A stretch of DNA of 64,000 nucleotides from Flavobacterium lacustre. GTDB lineage: Bacteria > Bacteroidota > Bacteroidia > Flavobacteriales > Flavobacteriaceae. Under the pieces are notes generated by a model, which saw only the letters and a program-made list of their open reading frames with translations, searched no databases and had not been told where the DNA came from. This document shows, one piece after another, positions 1 through 9,825 of this stretch. Every line of letters starts with the position of its first letter. Positions within the stretch are counted from its first letter, which is position 1. The DNA is taken from assembly GCF_027474525.2 (NCBI RefSeq), contig NZ_CP114882.2, forward strand, positions 1,302,001-1,366,000. Reading direction: 5' to 3'. Made by a program: the position numbers and the translations under genes.

Positions 1-366
1 GCGAGTGCGGGTTCAGCGGTTGATATTTCTTCCTATCCGTTCCCTTTGAAAGTTTTTACCTTTTTGTTTAGGCCTTTATTTTTTGATATCAATGGGATTC
101 CTTCAGTTTTAGCCTCTTTTGAAAATTTACTTTTATTAGTATTATCTTATACAGTTCTTAGAAACAAACCAGTACAAACTTTTAAGAATGCACCATTTGT
201 CATTCAAGGTATGATTTACTTTTTGATAATCGGAACTTTAGCATTTTCTCAATCTTTAGGGAATGTAGGGATAATGATTCGTATGCGAAATATGTTTTTA
301 CCAGGCCTGCTTATATTTATTTTTTGGCATTTCTCTTATTGGCATTCGCAAGAATCCGAGCACTGA
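1..366 (+). CDS. C-terminal end of a polysaccharide polymerase/ligase-like membrane protein (5' truncated by window)
   Basis: The frame is open from base 1 and stops with TGA at 364-366, so the gene starts outside the window. A TTG at 46 is in frame but is not a credible start, because coding continues upstream of it. The visible 121 residues are very hydrophobic, with stretches such as LLLLVLSYTVL and MIYFLIIGTLAF that look like membrane helices, followed by an Arg/Met-rich loop (IMIRMRNMFLPG). This layout resembles the end of Wzy/O-antigen ligase family proteins, and the next three genes are polysaccharide genes. The family call rests on context and hydrophobicity, not on a recognised motif. 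Confidence 0.6.
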   Translation, partial: ASAGSAVDISSYPFPLKVFTFLFRPLFFDINGIPSVLASFENLLLLVLSYTVLRNKPVQTFKNAPFVIQGMIYFLIIGTLAFSQSLGNVGIMIRMRNMFLPGLLIFIFWHFSYWHSQESEH

Positions 367-550
367 TTCCTATTTATTTCTTAACAATTTATACTGTTTT
401 TATAGCTTAAGTTTCCTTTAATTTAAATTATTGTAAAGGTTTTTACGAGATCTGATTTACTTCAAATTTTGATGTTATTTTTATCAAAATTGATAGAAAT
501 CATGATTTTATAAAATCAAAATAAAGGAACAAAAGAGGATTTAAATTGGT

Positions 551-1738
551 ATGAAAACTGACAAAAAATTAATCCGTATTGCCACAGTACCACTTTCGTT
601 GGATAAATTGTTGTCGGGCCAATTATATTATATGAATACTTTTTATGAAGTAACGGCTGTTGCTTCAGAAAAAGAGTATTTAAAAAAAATTGGAGTAAAA
701 GAAAGTGTAAAGACCTTTTCTATTGAAATGTCTCGGAAAATTACCCCAATTCGTGATTTGATTGCAGTGGTACAATTGTTTTTATTTCTCAAAAAAGAAA
801 GACCATTAATCGTTCATTCTCATACACCAAAAGCGGGAATACTGGCAATGGTAGCATCAAAATGTGCTCGAGTTCCTATACGATTGCATACAGTTGCTGG
901 ATTGCCTTTAATGGAACAAATAGGATTTAAGCGTAATATTTTAGAAAAAGTAGAGAAACTGACATATTCATGCGCCACTATGGTGTATCCAAATTCAAAA
1001 GGGTTATATGATTTTATAGTAGCAAATAAATTTACAGAACAAAGAAAATTAAAAATGATTGGCAATGGTAGTTCAAACGGAATCGATACAATTCATTTTT
1101 CACCTGGACAGGTTACTCAATTACAAAAGGAAGCTTTAAAGATTAAGTTAGGAATCAAGGCAAATGATTTTGTTTTTGTTTTTGTTGGAAGATTAGTCGG
1201 TGATAAAGGAATTAATGAAGTTGTCGTTGCTTTTAAAAAAATAACACAACTTAATCTGAATGTAAAATTACTTTTGGTTGGGATGCAAGAAAAGGATTTG
1301 GATCCATTGCATAATACTACTGAACAAGAAATTTACACTAATAAAAATATAATCTTTGTAGGCTATCGAGATGATATCAGACCTTATTTAGCTATTAGTA
1401 ATGCCTTAGTTTTTGCTAGTTATCGGGAAGGATTTCCCAATGTTGTTCTACAAGCAGGAGCTATGGGGTTACCCTCAATTGTAACCGATATTAATGGCTG
1501 TAACGAAATTATAATCGATGGAAAAAATGGAATTATTATTCCTGTAAAAAATAGTTTAGCACTAGAAAAAGCTCTTTTTAAAATGGTTATTGATACCGAT
1601 TTTTTTATTTTCCTACAGTCTAATGCCAGACAAATGATAACGTCCCGATATGAACAAAAAAACGTTTGGGAAGCTATTTTGGAGGAATACAACAGAGTAG
1701 AGCATGTAGTTGTAAAATCTAAAATGGAGTATGTATAA
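551..1738 (+). CDS. GT4-family glycosyltransferase
   Basis: 395 residues, the usual length for a GT-B fold glycosyltransferase that adds a sugar to a lipid-linked glycan at the cytoplasmic face of the inner membrane. An N-terminal domain with VHSHTPKAGILA (about residue 89-100) is followed by a C-terminal Glycos_transf_1 domain with FVFVGRLVGDKGI (about 209-221) and EGFPNVVLQAGAMGLPS (about 292-308). The second Glu of the usual EX7E motif is Gln here. The start codon follows a 185-bp gap after the previous gene. The last 8 bases overlap the next gene, so the two are translationally coupled. Donor and acceptor sugars cannot be told from the sequence. Confidence 0.9.
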   Translation: MKTDKKLIRIATVPLSLDKLLSGQLYYMNTFYEVTAVASEKEYLKKIGVKESVKTFSIEMSRKITPIRDLIAVVQLFLFLKKERPLIVHSHTPKAGILAMVASKCARVPIRLHTVAGLPLMEQIGFKRNILEKVEKLTYSCATMVYPNSKGLYDFIVANKFTEQRKLKMIGNGSSNGIDTIHFSPGQVTQLQKEALKIKLGIKANDFVFVFVGRLVGDKGINEVVVAFKKITQLNLNVKLLLVGMQEKDLDPLHNTTEQEIYTNKNIIFVGYRDDIRPYLAISNALVFASYREGFPNVVLQAGAMGLPSIVTDINGCNEIIIDGKNGIIIPVKNSLALEKALFKMVIDTDFFIFLQSNARQMITSRYEQKNVWEAILEEYNRVEHVVVKSKMEYV

Positions 1739-2333
1739 AAATAGTATAAAACCCTTTCTAGATTTTAGCTTAGCTACTTTAACTTTTTTAGTGTTAAGTC
1801 CAGTATTTTGTATCGTTGTCTTGATTTTGTTTTTTGTTAATAACGGAACTGTTTTTTTCTTGCAGAAACGTCCTGGAATTGGTGGTGAATTATTTACCAT
1901 AATCAAGTTCAAAACAATGAGTGATAAAAGAAGCGACTCTGGAGATATACTACCAGATGCCGAAAGGCTTACAATAATTGGCAAATGGATTCGTAAGACC
2001 TCTTTAGATGAACTTCCGCAATTGATAAATGTAATAAAAGGAGACATGAGCATAGTTGGTCCAAGGCCTTTATTACCTGAATATTTGAATTTATATTCGG
2101 ATTACCAAAAAAGAAGACATGAGGTGAAACCAGGTATAACAGGTTGGGCTCAAATTAATGGCAGAAACACAATAGATTGGGTAACTAAATTCAAATATGA
2201 TGTTTGGTATGTCGAACATCAATCTTTAACTTTAGATCTTAAAATTATTTATAGTACACTGTTAAAAGTATTGAAATCTGAAGGAGTTAATGCTTTAAAC
2301 TGCGCAACAATAGAACCGTTCAATGGAAAATAG
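1731..2333 (+). CDS. pglC: Undecaprenyl-phosphate sugar phosphotransferase (PglC/WcaJ-like, short form)
   Basis: 200 residues, the length of the minimal monotopic phosphoglycosyl transferases such as PglC. These transfer a phospho-sugar from a UDP-sugar to undecaprenyl phosphate and start glycan assembly. One N-terminal hydrophobic re-entrant segment (about residues 10-37) is followed by the catalytic region with KFKTMSDKRSDSGD, a SLDELPQLINV segment carrying the Asp-Glu pair, SIVGPRPLLPEY and GITGWAQINGRN. The gene starts inside the preceding glycosyltransferase gene and overlaps the next gene by 11 bp, forming a tight operon. The family is clear; the sugar is inferred to be a di-N-acetyl-bacillosamine-type sugar only because a PglD-like gene follows. 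Confidence 0.9.
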   Translation: MYKNSIKPFLDFSLATLTFLVLSPVFCIVVLILFFVNNGTVFFLQKRPGIGGELFTIIKFKTMSDKRSDSGDILPDAERLTIIGKWIRKTSLDELPQLINVIKGDMSIVGPRPLLPEYLNLYSDYQKRRHEVKPGITGWAQINGRNTIDWVTKFKYDVWYVEHQSLTLDLKIIYSTLLKVLKSEGVNALNCATIEPFNGK

Positions 2334-3006
2334 AAAACTATATATTTTTGGTGCAAGTGGGCATGGTAAAGTAGTTGCTGAATTGGTAGCAAGTACGAAT
2401 TGTAAAATTGAAGCGATGATTGATGACGCACCAAAAAGTGTTGCTTTCGGGTTGATACCAATTGTTAATTCTTTACCTATTTTTCAACCTATCTCAAATA
2501 CAGCTCTGATTATTGCCATTGGAGATAATTTAATAAGAAAGAAGATTAGTTTGAGACTTAGTAATTATAATTTTTTTAGTAGTATACATCAAAAGGCATT
2601 TGTTTCTCCGTCGGCATCTGTGGGATCAGGAACAGTTGTAATGGTTCATGCCGTTATAAATTCGGATGCAATAATTGGAAAACATGTTATAATTAATACG
2701 GCAGCAATAATAGAGCATGATTGTATTATTGCCGATTTTGTTCATATTTCGCCAAAAGTAACCTTGTCAGGAAATGTAAGTGTAGGTTTAGGAACTCACA
2801 TAGGTTCTGGTGTAATCGTAATTCCAGGTGTTAAAATTGGAAAATGGTGTACAATTGGGGCAGGGGCAGTTATTATAAACGATATCCCTGATGGATCGAC
2901 CGTTATTGGTAATCCTGGTAAAATTATTAAATATACTGATGTTAGTGAAAAAGTAGAACCTATAGAATCGATTTCAAAAAAGCAGCGAATAAAAATCAAA
3001 ATATAA
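2323..3006 (+). CDS. pglD: PglD/NeuD-like sugar O/N-acetyltransferase (left-handed beta-helix)
   Basis: 227 residues. An N-terminal Rossmann-like nucleotide-sugar binding segment, IFGASGHGKVVAEL (about residues 8-21), is followed by a chain of hexapeptide repeats (about 95-205, for example VGSGTVVMVHAVIN, VGLGTHIGSGVIVI and IGAGAVIINDIPDG) that form a left-handed beta-helix. These enzymes acetylate amino-sugars on UDP-sugars before transfer by the PglC-type enzyme. The gene overlaps the PglC-like gene by 11 bp. The DegT-type aminotransferase that often comes next is absent; the locus instead ends at a two-way terminator facing the export genes. Confidence 0.88.
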   Translation: MENRKLYIFGASGHGKVVAELVASTNCKIEAMIDDAPKSVAFGLIPIVNSLPIFQPISNTALIIAIGDNLIRKKISLRLSNYNFFSSIHQKAFVSPSASVGSGTVVMVHAVINSDAIIGKHVIINTAAIIEHDCIIADFVHISPKVTLSGNVSVGLGTHIGSGVIVIPGVKIGKWCTIGAGAVIINDIPDGSTVIGNPGKIIKYTDVSEKVEPIESISKKQRIKIKI

Positions 3007-3055
3007 AGGCTAATATTACTATCTAATTGAATTAAAATAGTTATGTCCTTAAAAT

Positions 3056-3091
3056 AAAAAAGCAAATATTATTATAATATTTGCTTTTTTA
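3056..3091. terminator. Bidirectional intrinsic terminator
   Basis: A long AT-rich hairpin, with arms reading AAAAAGCAAATATTAT and its inverted copy, sits between two convergent genes. It ends in a T run on both strands, so it can terminate both the polysaccharide operon and the wzc-like gene. Confidence 0.8.
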
Positions 3092-3099
3092 TGTATTTA

Positions 3100-5475
3100 T
3101 CAATGTGTTTTTTTTACCCAATTATTAAATCCTCTTTTTATTTTATAATGAAATGGTTTATTTTTTATAGATTCATTATCGTATCCGTATCCGTATCCGT
3201 AATTGTAGGAGTAGCTATATCCATAACCTTTGCTTTGCCCTACATTGTTTAAAATGAGCCCGATATTTTTAATAGAATTTAAAGTTTTCAAATTAGAAAT
3301 AAATTTGAGCAGTTTTTTTTCTGTAAAATTTGCTCTGGTAACATAAAGTACAGTATCAGCTAGATGTGTAATTAGAGTTGTATCTGCAACTAATAGGGTG
3401 GGTGCGGTATCAACAATTATATAGTCGTAATCGTTTTTTATTTCATTCAATAACATTTCAAATCGACCATTTGATAATAATTCGGCGGGATTTGGAGGAA
3501 TTGTACCTGAGAAAATGATGTCAAAGTTCAGATTGGTCTCCGTTAAATGTTCTACTTTTATATCCTTAATTTTTACACTTGTATCATATAAATAATTAGT
3601 TACTCCTTTTATATTAGGTCTTTCTAGTTCTAATTTTCGGTGTAATTGTGGGTTTCTCAAATCAGCACCTATCAAAATTACTTTTTTGCCAAGTGTAGAA
3701 AGAGTTATAGCTAAATTCAAAGAAACAAATGTCTTTCCTTCTCCTTTTATGGTTGAAGTAACAAATAAAATAGAGCCTCTACTTTTTACAGGATTAATAT
3801 AATTGATGTTATTGCGAAGAATTCTAAAAGATTCTGATAATATTGAGCGGTCTAAAAATTGAATAGTCTTGTTTTCTGTCTCAATAAAAGGTATTTCTGC
3901 AATTACTGGAATCTCTGGTAATAATGATTCTAAATCTTCTTTACTATTTATTTTATTGTCAAACAAATAATAAAAATAAAGGGTCCCAATAGGAAGTAAA
4001 ATGCCAAAAAGTAGCGCAGTAATAAAAACTGTATTTCGTTCCGGTGCTATTGGAGTAGCCGAAAAAATAGCGTAATCTACAACTTTTATTGAAGGATTTG
4101 TTATCGCTAAATTAATAGCAGCTTCTTCTCTTTTTTGTAACAATAAAACATATAGTGATTCTTTTATTGATTGTTGTCTCTCTATCGATCGTACTCCCTT
4201 CTCATTGAATGGAACTTTGCTATATTTTGACTTGTCTGAACTGCTAATTCTGCTAAATTCATTTCGGTTAAACTCTAATACTTTCATATATCCAATGATA
4301 GATGCTTTTATATTATTTTTTATTTGTAAAGCTAGTGTTCCAGTTTCTCTAATCATCGGATTTGATTCTCCACCTCCGGATAGTATTAACTTATTGCGTT
4401 TTAGAATTTGTTCATTATAAGAAGCAACTAATCCGTTTACTTCGACATTTTCAATACCAATATTCGAAGGCAATAATTCAAGTCCTTTACTTGAGTTTAT
4501 GGTGTTTTTCATGAGCTCAGCTAATGCGATTTGAGTATTAGCAGTTTCTAATTTTGATTTAGATTCATAATTGTTTTGCATTAAAACGGAAGCATCGGCT
4601 TCGACATAACTCAGTTCTTTTTCTTTTTTAAAATTTGCTTTTGAAATTTCAATAGAATCTAATTCATTAAAAATAAATTTAAACCGATCGTCAACAAACT
4701 CAATAGTTTTCTTGGAAACAAGTTGCCTGTCTTGAATACCATCTTGGTTAAAAACTTCAATCAATGTATTAATAATATCATTAATTTTCTCTTGATTAAA
4801 ACCATTTAATGTAAGACTTAAAATATCACTTTGCTTGACAACATAATCAATAGTAATACTATTTGCTATAGATTGTACGACATTTTTTCTTGTTTTTAAA
4901 ATGATTTTATAGGCATTGCCATTTGCTTTAATAAGAAAGTCTTTGTTTCTAAGAATTAATTTGCATGGAATCGATGTGTTGAAATTTGTTTCGCCAAATT
5001 TATATTCTTTAGAATCTCCTTTAATTTTATATCCTTTTTTGGTTAATATAATCTGAATTGCAGTCTGCTGGGAGGCTAAAGAATCTTTTTCTTTTGCCCA
5101 AAGAACTATAAAAGGTGAATTTTTCCATAACTCAACTGATTTTATTCTTCCTACCCCATATATCTCAGTTGTCAGATTCAAACTATCGACAACTTTTTCA
5201 ATAATTCGCGAAGATTTCATAATTACTATTTCATTTCCCTTGCTAATTTCATTGTTTCCAAAAATAGAAACATTATCAGTTGGCAATTTGAAGGCCGTAT
5301 TTGTGTTATCTAGAATTTTAATTTTGGCACTAGTTTGATAAATGTCACTGGCATATCGCAAATAAAAAAACGAAACGGACATGGTTAAAACCACTGACAA
5401 AACAATCCATTTCCAGTAGGATAGGTATTTTGAAATTTCCTGTTTAATATTGAAATTGTTTTTTTTGCTTTCCAA
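3100..5475 (-). CDS. wzc: Wzc-like polysaccharide co-polymerase / BY tyrosine kinase
   Basis: 791 residues. An N-terminal Wzz-type chain-length domain has a membrane helix near residues 21-42 and a second near 485-510 (ITALLFGILLPIGTLYF), with coiled-coil periplasmic sequence between. The cytoplasmic BY-kinase domain has Walker A (TSTIKGEGKTFVSLNLA, about 575-591), a Walker A' segment VILIGADLRNPQ, and Walker B DYIIVDTAP. The C-terminus carries a cluster of at least eight tyrosines (alternating GY/SY, about 752-770), the usual autophosphorylation tail. In the Walker A' motif the first Asp is Gly. It controls polymer length and export with the Wza-like lipoprotein encoded 13 bp upstream, in the same operon. 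Confidence 0.92.
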   Translation of the reverse strand: MESKKNNFNIKQEISKYLSYWKWIVLSVVLTMSVSFFYLRYASDIYQTSAKIKILDNTNTAFKLPTDNVSIFGNNEISKGNEIVIMKSSRIIEKVVDSLNLTTEIYGVGRIKSVELWKNSPFIVLWAKEKDSLASQQTAIQIILTKKGYKIKGDSKEYKFGETNFNTSIPCKLILRNKDFLIKANGNAYKIILKTRKNVVQSIANSITIDYVVKQSDILSLTLNGFNQEKINDIINTLIEVFNQDGIQDRQLVSKKTIEFVDDRFKFIFNELDSIEISKANFKKEKELSYVEADASVLMQNNYESKSKLETANTQIALAELMKNTINSSKGLELLPSNIGIENVEVNGLVASYNEQILKRNKLILSGGGESNPMIRETGTLALQIKNNIKASIIGYMKVLEFNRNEFSRISSSDKSKYSKVPFNEKGVRSIERQQSIKESLYVLLLQKREEAAINLAITNPSIKVVDYAIFSATPIAPERNTVFITALLFGILLPIGTLYFYYLFDNKINSKEDLESLLPEIPVIAEIPFIETENKTIQFLDRSILSESFRILRNNINYINPVKSRGSILFVTSTIKGEGKTFVSLNLAITLSTLGKKVILIGADLRNPQLHRKLELERPNIKGVTNYLYDTSVKIKDIKVEHLTETNLNFDIIFSGTIPPNPAELLSNGRFEMLLNEIKNDYDYIIVDTAPTLLVADTTLITHLADTVLYVTRANFTEKKLLKFISNLKTLNSIKNIGLILNNVGQSKGYGYSYSYNYGYGYGYDNESIKNKPFHYKIKRGFNNWVKKTH

Positions 5476-5488
5476 TGGTATGTATAGG

Positions 5489-6238
5489 TTATTTTGTTAA
5501 TATTAAAATGGTAGATAATGCAATTGAAATCACTGCCAATAAGTTACCAAAACTACTGACATAACCGGATGACGTTACTTTTGCACCATTCGGATTTACA
5601 TAAATTACATCGTTTGGTTTTATATAGTAGTAAGGAGAATCAAACCATTTCTTTGAAGTTAAATCAATAGTCATGTATGTTTTTTTATTATTTTCTTCTC
5701 TGATTATTAATACATTCTGTCTTTTACCATGAATGGTTAAATCACCAGCATATCCTAGTGCTTGAAGAATACTGATGTTTTGTTCATTAAAAGTATAAGT
5801 ACCAGGCATTTTTACTTCCCCAAGAACAGTAAATTTTGCATTTCTTAACCGTACAGTTACTGTGGGGTTTGATAGATGATTTCCATCTATTAATTTCTTA
5901 ATTAAGAGATTTTCTAATTCTTGAATAGTTAATTCTTGAACTTTTATTTTTCCTAAAATAGGTAGTGTAATTGTGCCGTCTATTGTAACTAAATAGCCTG
6001 TTAAGGATGAATCAGCTTGATTTGTATTGTACATTGAAGCTAAATCGGGAGAGCTTGAAGAAATAACAATGCTTAAAATATCATTTCTTTGAATTTTCCC
6101 TTCAGAAAAAACAGTGTTGTCTTGTTCTTTTATATTTATATCATTGAAATAAATCAAATCTTTTTTAGTAGAGCAAGAACTTAAAAATATAAGAACTCCG
6201 ATAATAAGTAAAAAGAAATTAGTTGTTTTTTTAATCAT
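5489..6238 (-). CDS. wza: Wza-like polysaccharide export lipoprotein
   Basis: 249 residues. A lipoprotein signal peptide ends at Cys22 (LIFLSSC), consistent with an outer-membrane lipoprotein. A Poly_export domain (about residues 50-135, with NDILSIVISSSSPD and GTITLPILGKIKV) precedes an SLBB-type domain (about 140-225, FTVLGEVKMPGTY). A hydrophobic segment at the extreme C-terminus (LLAVISIALSTILIL) may span the outer membrane as in short Bacteroidota Wza homologs. The protein is shorter than E. coli Wza (about 380), which is normal for this phylum. The gene lies immediately upstream of the co-polymerase gene. Confidence 0.9.
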   Translation of the reverse strand: MIKKTTNFFLLIIGVLIFLSSCSTKKDLIYFNDINIKEQDNTVFSEGKIQRNDILSIVISSSSPDLASMYNTNQADSSLTGYLVTIDGTITLPILGKIKVQELTIQELENLLIKKLIDGNHLSNPTVTVRLRNAKFTVLGEVKMPGTYTFNEQNISILQALGYAGDLTIHGKRQNVLIIREENNKKTYMTIDLTSKKWFDSPYYYIKPNDVIYVNPNGAKVTSSGYVSSFGNLLAVISIALSTILILTK

Positions 6239-6448
6239 TTTGACATTTTTTTAATAGTATTAAACCAACTCTAAAGAATTATTTTTTAGATTATAGAATC
6301 TTACCAGTAATGTAAAGAATTGTTTTCTACTATCTTTGTATTTGAAAAGTATTATTTGATAATTGAATAGATTGTTAATCTGAAATAATTTGTTTTTAAA
6401 TTTTTATTGGATTAACTGTCGTGAAAATATTTTTAATGAAGTCTTTAC

Positions 6449-6895
6449 TTATGAATAATCTTTTTCAAATTTTGTTTTCTTATTCAATGGCATTTTATTT
6501 AAAGATTGATTCAAATGTTTGTCTGTTTTTTCGACAGCCAATCTTTTGATGAAATTCGGATAAAAAGGATTATTGATGTAATATATGCCGATTTTATATT
6601 TATGTGCTTTCAAAATACCATATTTAATATCCTCTAACGACAAAAGGTAGTGTGAGAATTTAATTCTTTTACGTTTTAGGAAATTTTTTGAATCTTTAGA
6701 TTCGGAAATCATAATTAGTGTATAAGCTTCATAAATATTCAGCCAAAATGTCTTTTTTAAATTGTCAGTATTCAATTTTGAAACTAAATTGCTAGCTCTG
6801 GTAAAATACAATTCCTTTCTCAAAGAACTCGAATCTTCACCAAGTCTTGCTTTTTCAAGTATACGCTCAGATAAATTGATATAATATTTTGGCAT
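6449..6895 (-). pseudogene. Truncated DUF547-like protein
   Basis: 148 residues with no signal peptide. The central part has the hallmarks of DUF547: FWLNIYEAYTLIMIS (compare the family's FW(I/V)NIYNAY), SLEDIKYGIL (family SL.DIEHGIL) and INNPFYPNFIKRLAV (family GNPF..K). The family then normally continues to an invariant region beginning HFALNCGAKSCP; here it is replaced by a short Lys-rich tail (HLNQSLNKMPLNKKTKF) and a stop. I infer a gene that has lost its C-terminal half by frameshift or deletion. Whether the stub is still expressed cannot be judged. It is isolated in an AT-rich area between the export genes and the LRR gene. Confidence 0.6.
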
Positions 6896-7251
6896 TGTAA
6901 ATATTCTAATCTTTAGCTTTTATAATCAATTAAAAAAAATAACACAACTTCTATATGATTGTAAATTTTAAGTATAATTATTTCCAGCAAATATTCAATC
7001 TTTATTTGTTTTAAATTAGAGTGCATTGTTAATTTTTAATTCTTAAAATTAAATTTACGTTAACTTAATAAGGTTCGTTTTTTGCTAAAAAATTAAAAGC
7101 TAAAAAATGCAAAAAACTTTTAAAACATTTGATTTGATAAGGTTGGATGGAATAAATTGAATCTGAAATAGTTTACTTGATTTTATTTCTAATTTGTATA
7201 TACTATTAGATTTAGACTCAAAATGATAATTTATTTGCTTTTCTTTTAAAA
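6896..7251. other. Intergenic, AT-rich, no gene seen
   Basis: About 356 bases of very AT-rich sequence between two minus-strand genes. I see no open frame with coding character, no convincing TAnnTTTG element for the minus-strand gene to its left, and no clear terminator hairpin for the LRR gene to its right. Confidence 0.5.
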
Positions 7252-9825
7252 TTATTCCTTTATAAATTTTGAAGTTGTAATCCTTTTGCCGGCATTTATT
7301 TTGATAGAATAAATACCCGCTTTAAGTTGCGAAACATCTATAGCTATCGCATTGTTATCTGTTTTTATAAAAGTTTGAACTAATTGACCAAGTGTGTTGT
7401 AAATAGTTATTGCGTTAATTTCATCTTGTTTTTTATCCACGATATTCAAAATATTTTTTACAGGGTTAGGATGAATTGTAAAAAAATCTGAAAAAACATA
7501 GTTTGGTATTTCTAATGTTTGTATACTTATTGATGCTATGTTTGTTGAAAGGGGATGGGAATAATCGAAATAAATACTTGCTGAGTTTGTTATTTCATCT
7601 CCATTTACAAGAATAGGTATTGTTTTGATTTTGAATGCAACATAGCCTCTATTGTTGTCTGTTTCAAAAGGCAAATTGATATTTTCGAAAATGAATTCCA
7701 CGGATGTATTAGCTGTAATTTTTGTTGTGAATGGATGGCTTCCGTTTATAGGAACAAGTGTTGTAATATCAAATTTTGAGGTGTTAATAATATCTTTCAA
7801 AATTATATTTTTGGCTATTGTTGAACCGGAATTTTCAAAACGAATCATATAATGCAAATAGTCTCCCACTTTTATTGGTGAAATGGTTCTGCCTTCTAAA
7901 CATATTTTATCATTTGAATTTGAATCGGTCACTACAGTTTGAATCAAATCTGCACTATTATCATTAGGTGTTTCGTCTAAGGTATTTGTTATGAGTGATT
8001 TATAGCTTAATAGATGTCCGTCATTTACAGAAGGCTTGACTGTAAAAGTTACTATAATAGTTCGAGTTTCTTGTGGTTGTAAATTTGTAAAATTCCAATT
8101 CAAATTACTGTTGCTTTGAGAGGAAAAGCTTGGATTGGTAGTTACTAAATTTAAAGCATTAGCATCAAAAGTTAGATTTATTATTCCGGATTGTGTTACA
8201 GTTCCTTTGTTTTTGTAGATAGCTTTATACGTGCAGTCATGATTGCTTGTAGCATTGTTTAAGGGCAAAAGTGTAATCTCTAAATCAGTATGGCTGCCAT
8301 TTGGTAGGATACAAAAAGAAGCAGAAAAAGGACTTACAACATCAGGAAAAGTAGCTGACTGGCTGGCTGGAGAGATAGTGTAATAAGTTGGATTTTCTAG
8401 TACAGGTGATATGGTGTAAGTACCTTCTTTTACTCCATGAGAATAAGTGCCTGTCAAATCCGGAACAATTCCTATTGTTGTCACGTCATCAGTAATGGCT
8501 AATTTAAGATTTGGAAAGTTACCATCCAAAGCATCACAACCATTAGTGTTGTAGTCTAGTTTGTTTTTACCTTCAATAGTATAATAATTTCCTCCTGGAA
8601 CAAAGGAACAATAATTATTTACAAAACAATTGGTGTAGCCATTATTCGAAATTTCATCCTGAACATACTCTATCTCTGATTCATCGGCACAGATATAACT
8701 TAGATTTGTATTTCCTGAAATAAGCAGGGAACCTTCAGTGCTACCATTTTTTATAAAAAGACTTTCCAGTTGATTGTTAGCAACAAATAAAAATTGCAAT
8801 CCGGTTTGGTTAGTTGCATCTAAGGAAACAAGTTCATTATTGTTACAATACAAATAAGTAAGATTGGTCAATCCGTTGATGTTTAAAGTTGTAATTTTAT
8901 TATTTGTAAAATCCAAAACTTTTAGGTTCATCAGGCTTTGAACGAGTAATGATTCTAAATTATTGGTAGTACAGTACAAATAAGAAATAGCTGTTAAACT
9001 GGTTGTGTTTAATGCTGTTAGTTGATTATTATTGCAATTTAAATTAGAAAGGTTTACTAATCCATCAATTGTTAGGAATGTTAATTGATTATTAGCACAG
9101 TTTAAGTTGGTAAGATCTTTTAGTGTACTTACATCTAAAGAAGAGAGTTGATTAAAATTACAATTTAAACTTGTGATATTTGTTAACTTTTTTAATTCTA
9201 GTGATTTAAGAGTATTTCTGCTGCATTCAAGTGTAAGCAGACTAATCAAATCATCTAGATATAATGATGATATGGTATTGCTATTGCAAGTTAAAGATTG
9301 AAGATTATTCAGATTGTTCAAATTTAATGACACCAATTTATTGTCGCTGCAATCTACAGTTAGTAGGTTGCTTAAATCATTAGCATTTAGTGTAGTCAGT
9401 TCATTTGATTGACAGTATATATTTTGTAGATTGTTTGCGCCTTGAATTAGAAGTGTGTTTAATATATTATTGTCGCAATTCAAATCAGTTAGTATTGTTA
9501 ATTTACTAATGTCTAAATTGCTAATTTGATTGTTACTGCATTTTAAAGAAACAAGATTTGTGAAGTTTTCAATACCTATTAATGAGCTAATAGAAGAGTT
9601 TTCTAAGTCTAAATAGCCTACTTGTAAGGCCTCAGTAATTTCAATTTCCCCATTTTTATTACTATCAATTGCAATGTAATCTCCGGATAAATTTTGCGCA
9701 ATTGTAGAACTAGCATTTGATTCCAATAATTTTACTTTAAAAATAGCATCAGGAAAAGTTATTGTTTGTGCTGTTAAAGTATTGCTGGCAAAGGCAATAA
9801 TTAATATAAAAAATTGTTTTTTCAT
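7252..9825 (-). CDS. Secreted leucine-rich repeat protein with type IX secretion sorting tail
   Basis: 857 residues. A signal peptide (residues 1-20, ending LTAQ) is followed by a segment with an Asp-rich DSNKNGEIEITEA calcium-loop-like stretch. Then come about 14 leucine-rich repeats of 21 residues (about 70-370), each built around L.CNNNQL..L, the InlJ/BspA-like pattern. A cell-surface DUF7619/DUF11-like region (about 490-765) with repeated YKNKG and FENSGST motifs follows, then a type A Por-secretion sorting domain (about 780-857, FTIHPNPVKNILNI to the end SKFIKE). It is probably exported by T9SS and anchored or released at the surface, where the LRRs could mediate adhesion. The ligand is unknown. 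No operon partner is adjacent. Confidence 0.9.
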   Translation of the reverse strand: MKKQFFILIIAFASNTLTAQTITFPDAIFKVKLLESNASSTIAQNLSGDYIAIDSNKNGEIEITEALQVGYLDLENSSISSLIGIENFTNLVSLKCSNNQISNLDISKLTILTDLNCDNNILNTLLIQGANNLQNIYCQSNELTTLNANDLSNLLTVDCSDNKLVSLNLNNLNNLQSLTCNSNTISSLYLDDLISLLTLECSRNTLKSLELKKLTNITSLNCNFNQLSSLDVSTLKDLTNLNCANNQLTFLTIDGLVNLSNLNCNNNQLTALNTTSLTAISYLYCTTNNLESLLVQSLMNLKVLDFTNNKITTLNINGLTNLTYLYCNNNELVSLDATNQTGLQFLFVANNQLESLFIKNGSTEGSLLISGNTNLSYICADESEIEYVQDEISNNGYTNCFVNNYCSFVPGGNYYTIEGKNKLDYNTNGCDALDGNFPNLKLAITDDVTTIGIVPDLTGTYSHGVKEGTYTISPVLENPTYYTISPASQSATFPDVVSPFSASFCILPNGSHTDLEITLLPLNNATSNHDCTYKAIYKNKGTVTQSGIINLTFDANALNLVTTNPSFSSQSNSNLNWNFTNLQPQETRTIIVTFTVKPSVNDGHLLSYKSLITNTLDETPNDNSADLIQTVVTDSNSNDKICLEGRTISPIKVGDYLHYMIRFENSGSTIAKNIILKDIINTSKFDITTLVPINGSHPFTTKITANTSVEFIFENINLPFETDNNRGYVAFKIKTIPILVNGDEITNSASIYFDYSHPLSTNIASISIQTLEIPNYVFSDFFTIHPNPVKNILNIVDKKQDEINAITIYNTLGQLVQTFIKTDNNAIAIDVSQLKAGIYSIKINAGKRITTSKFIKE

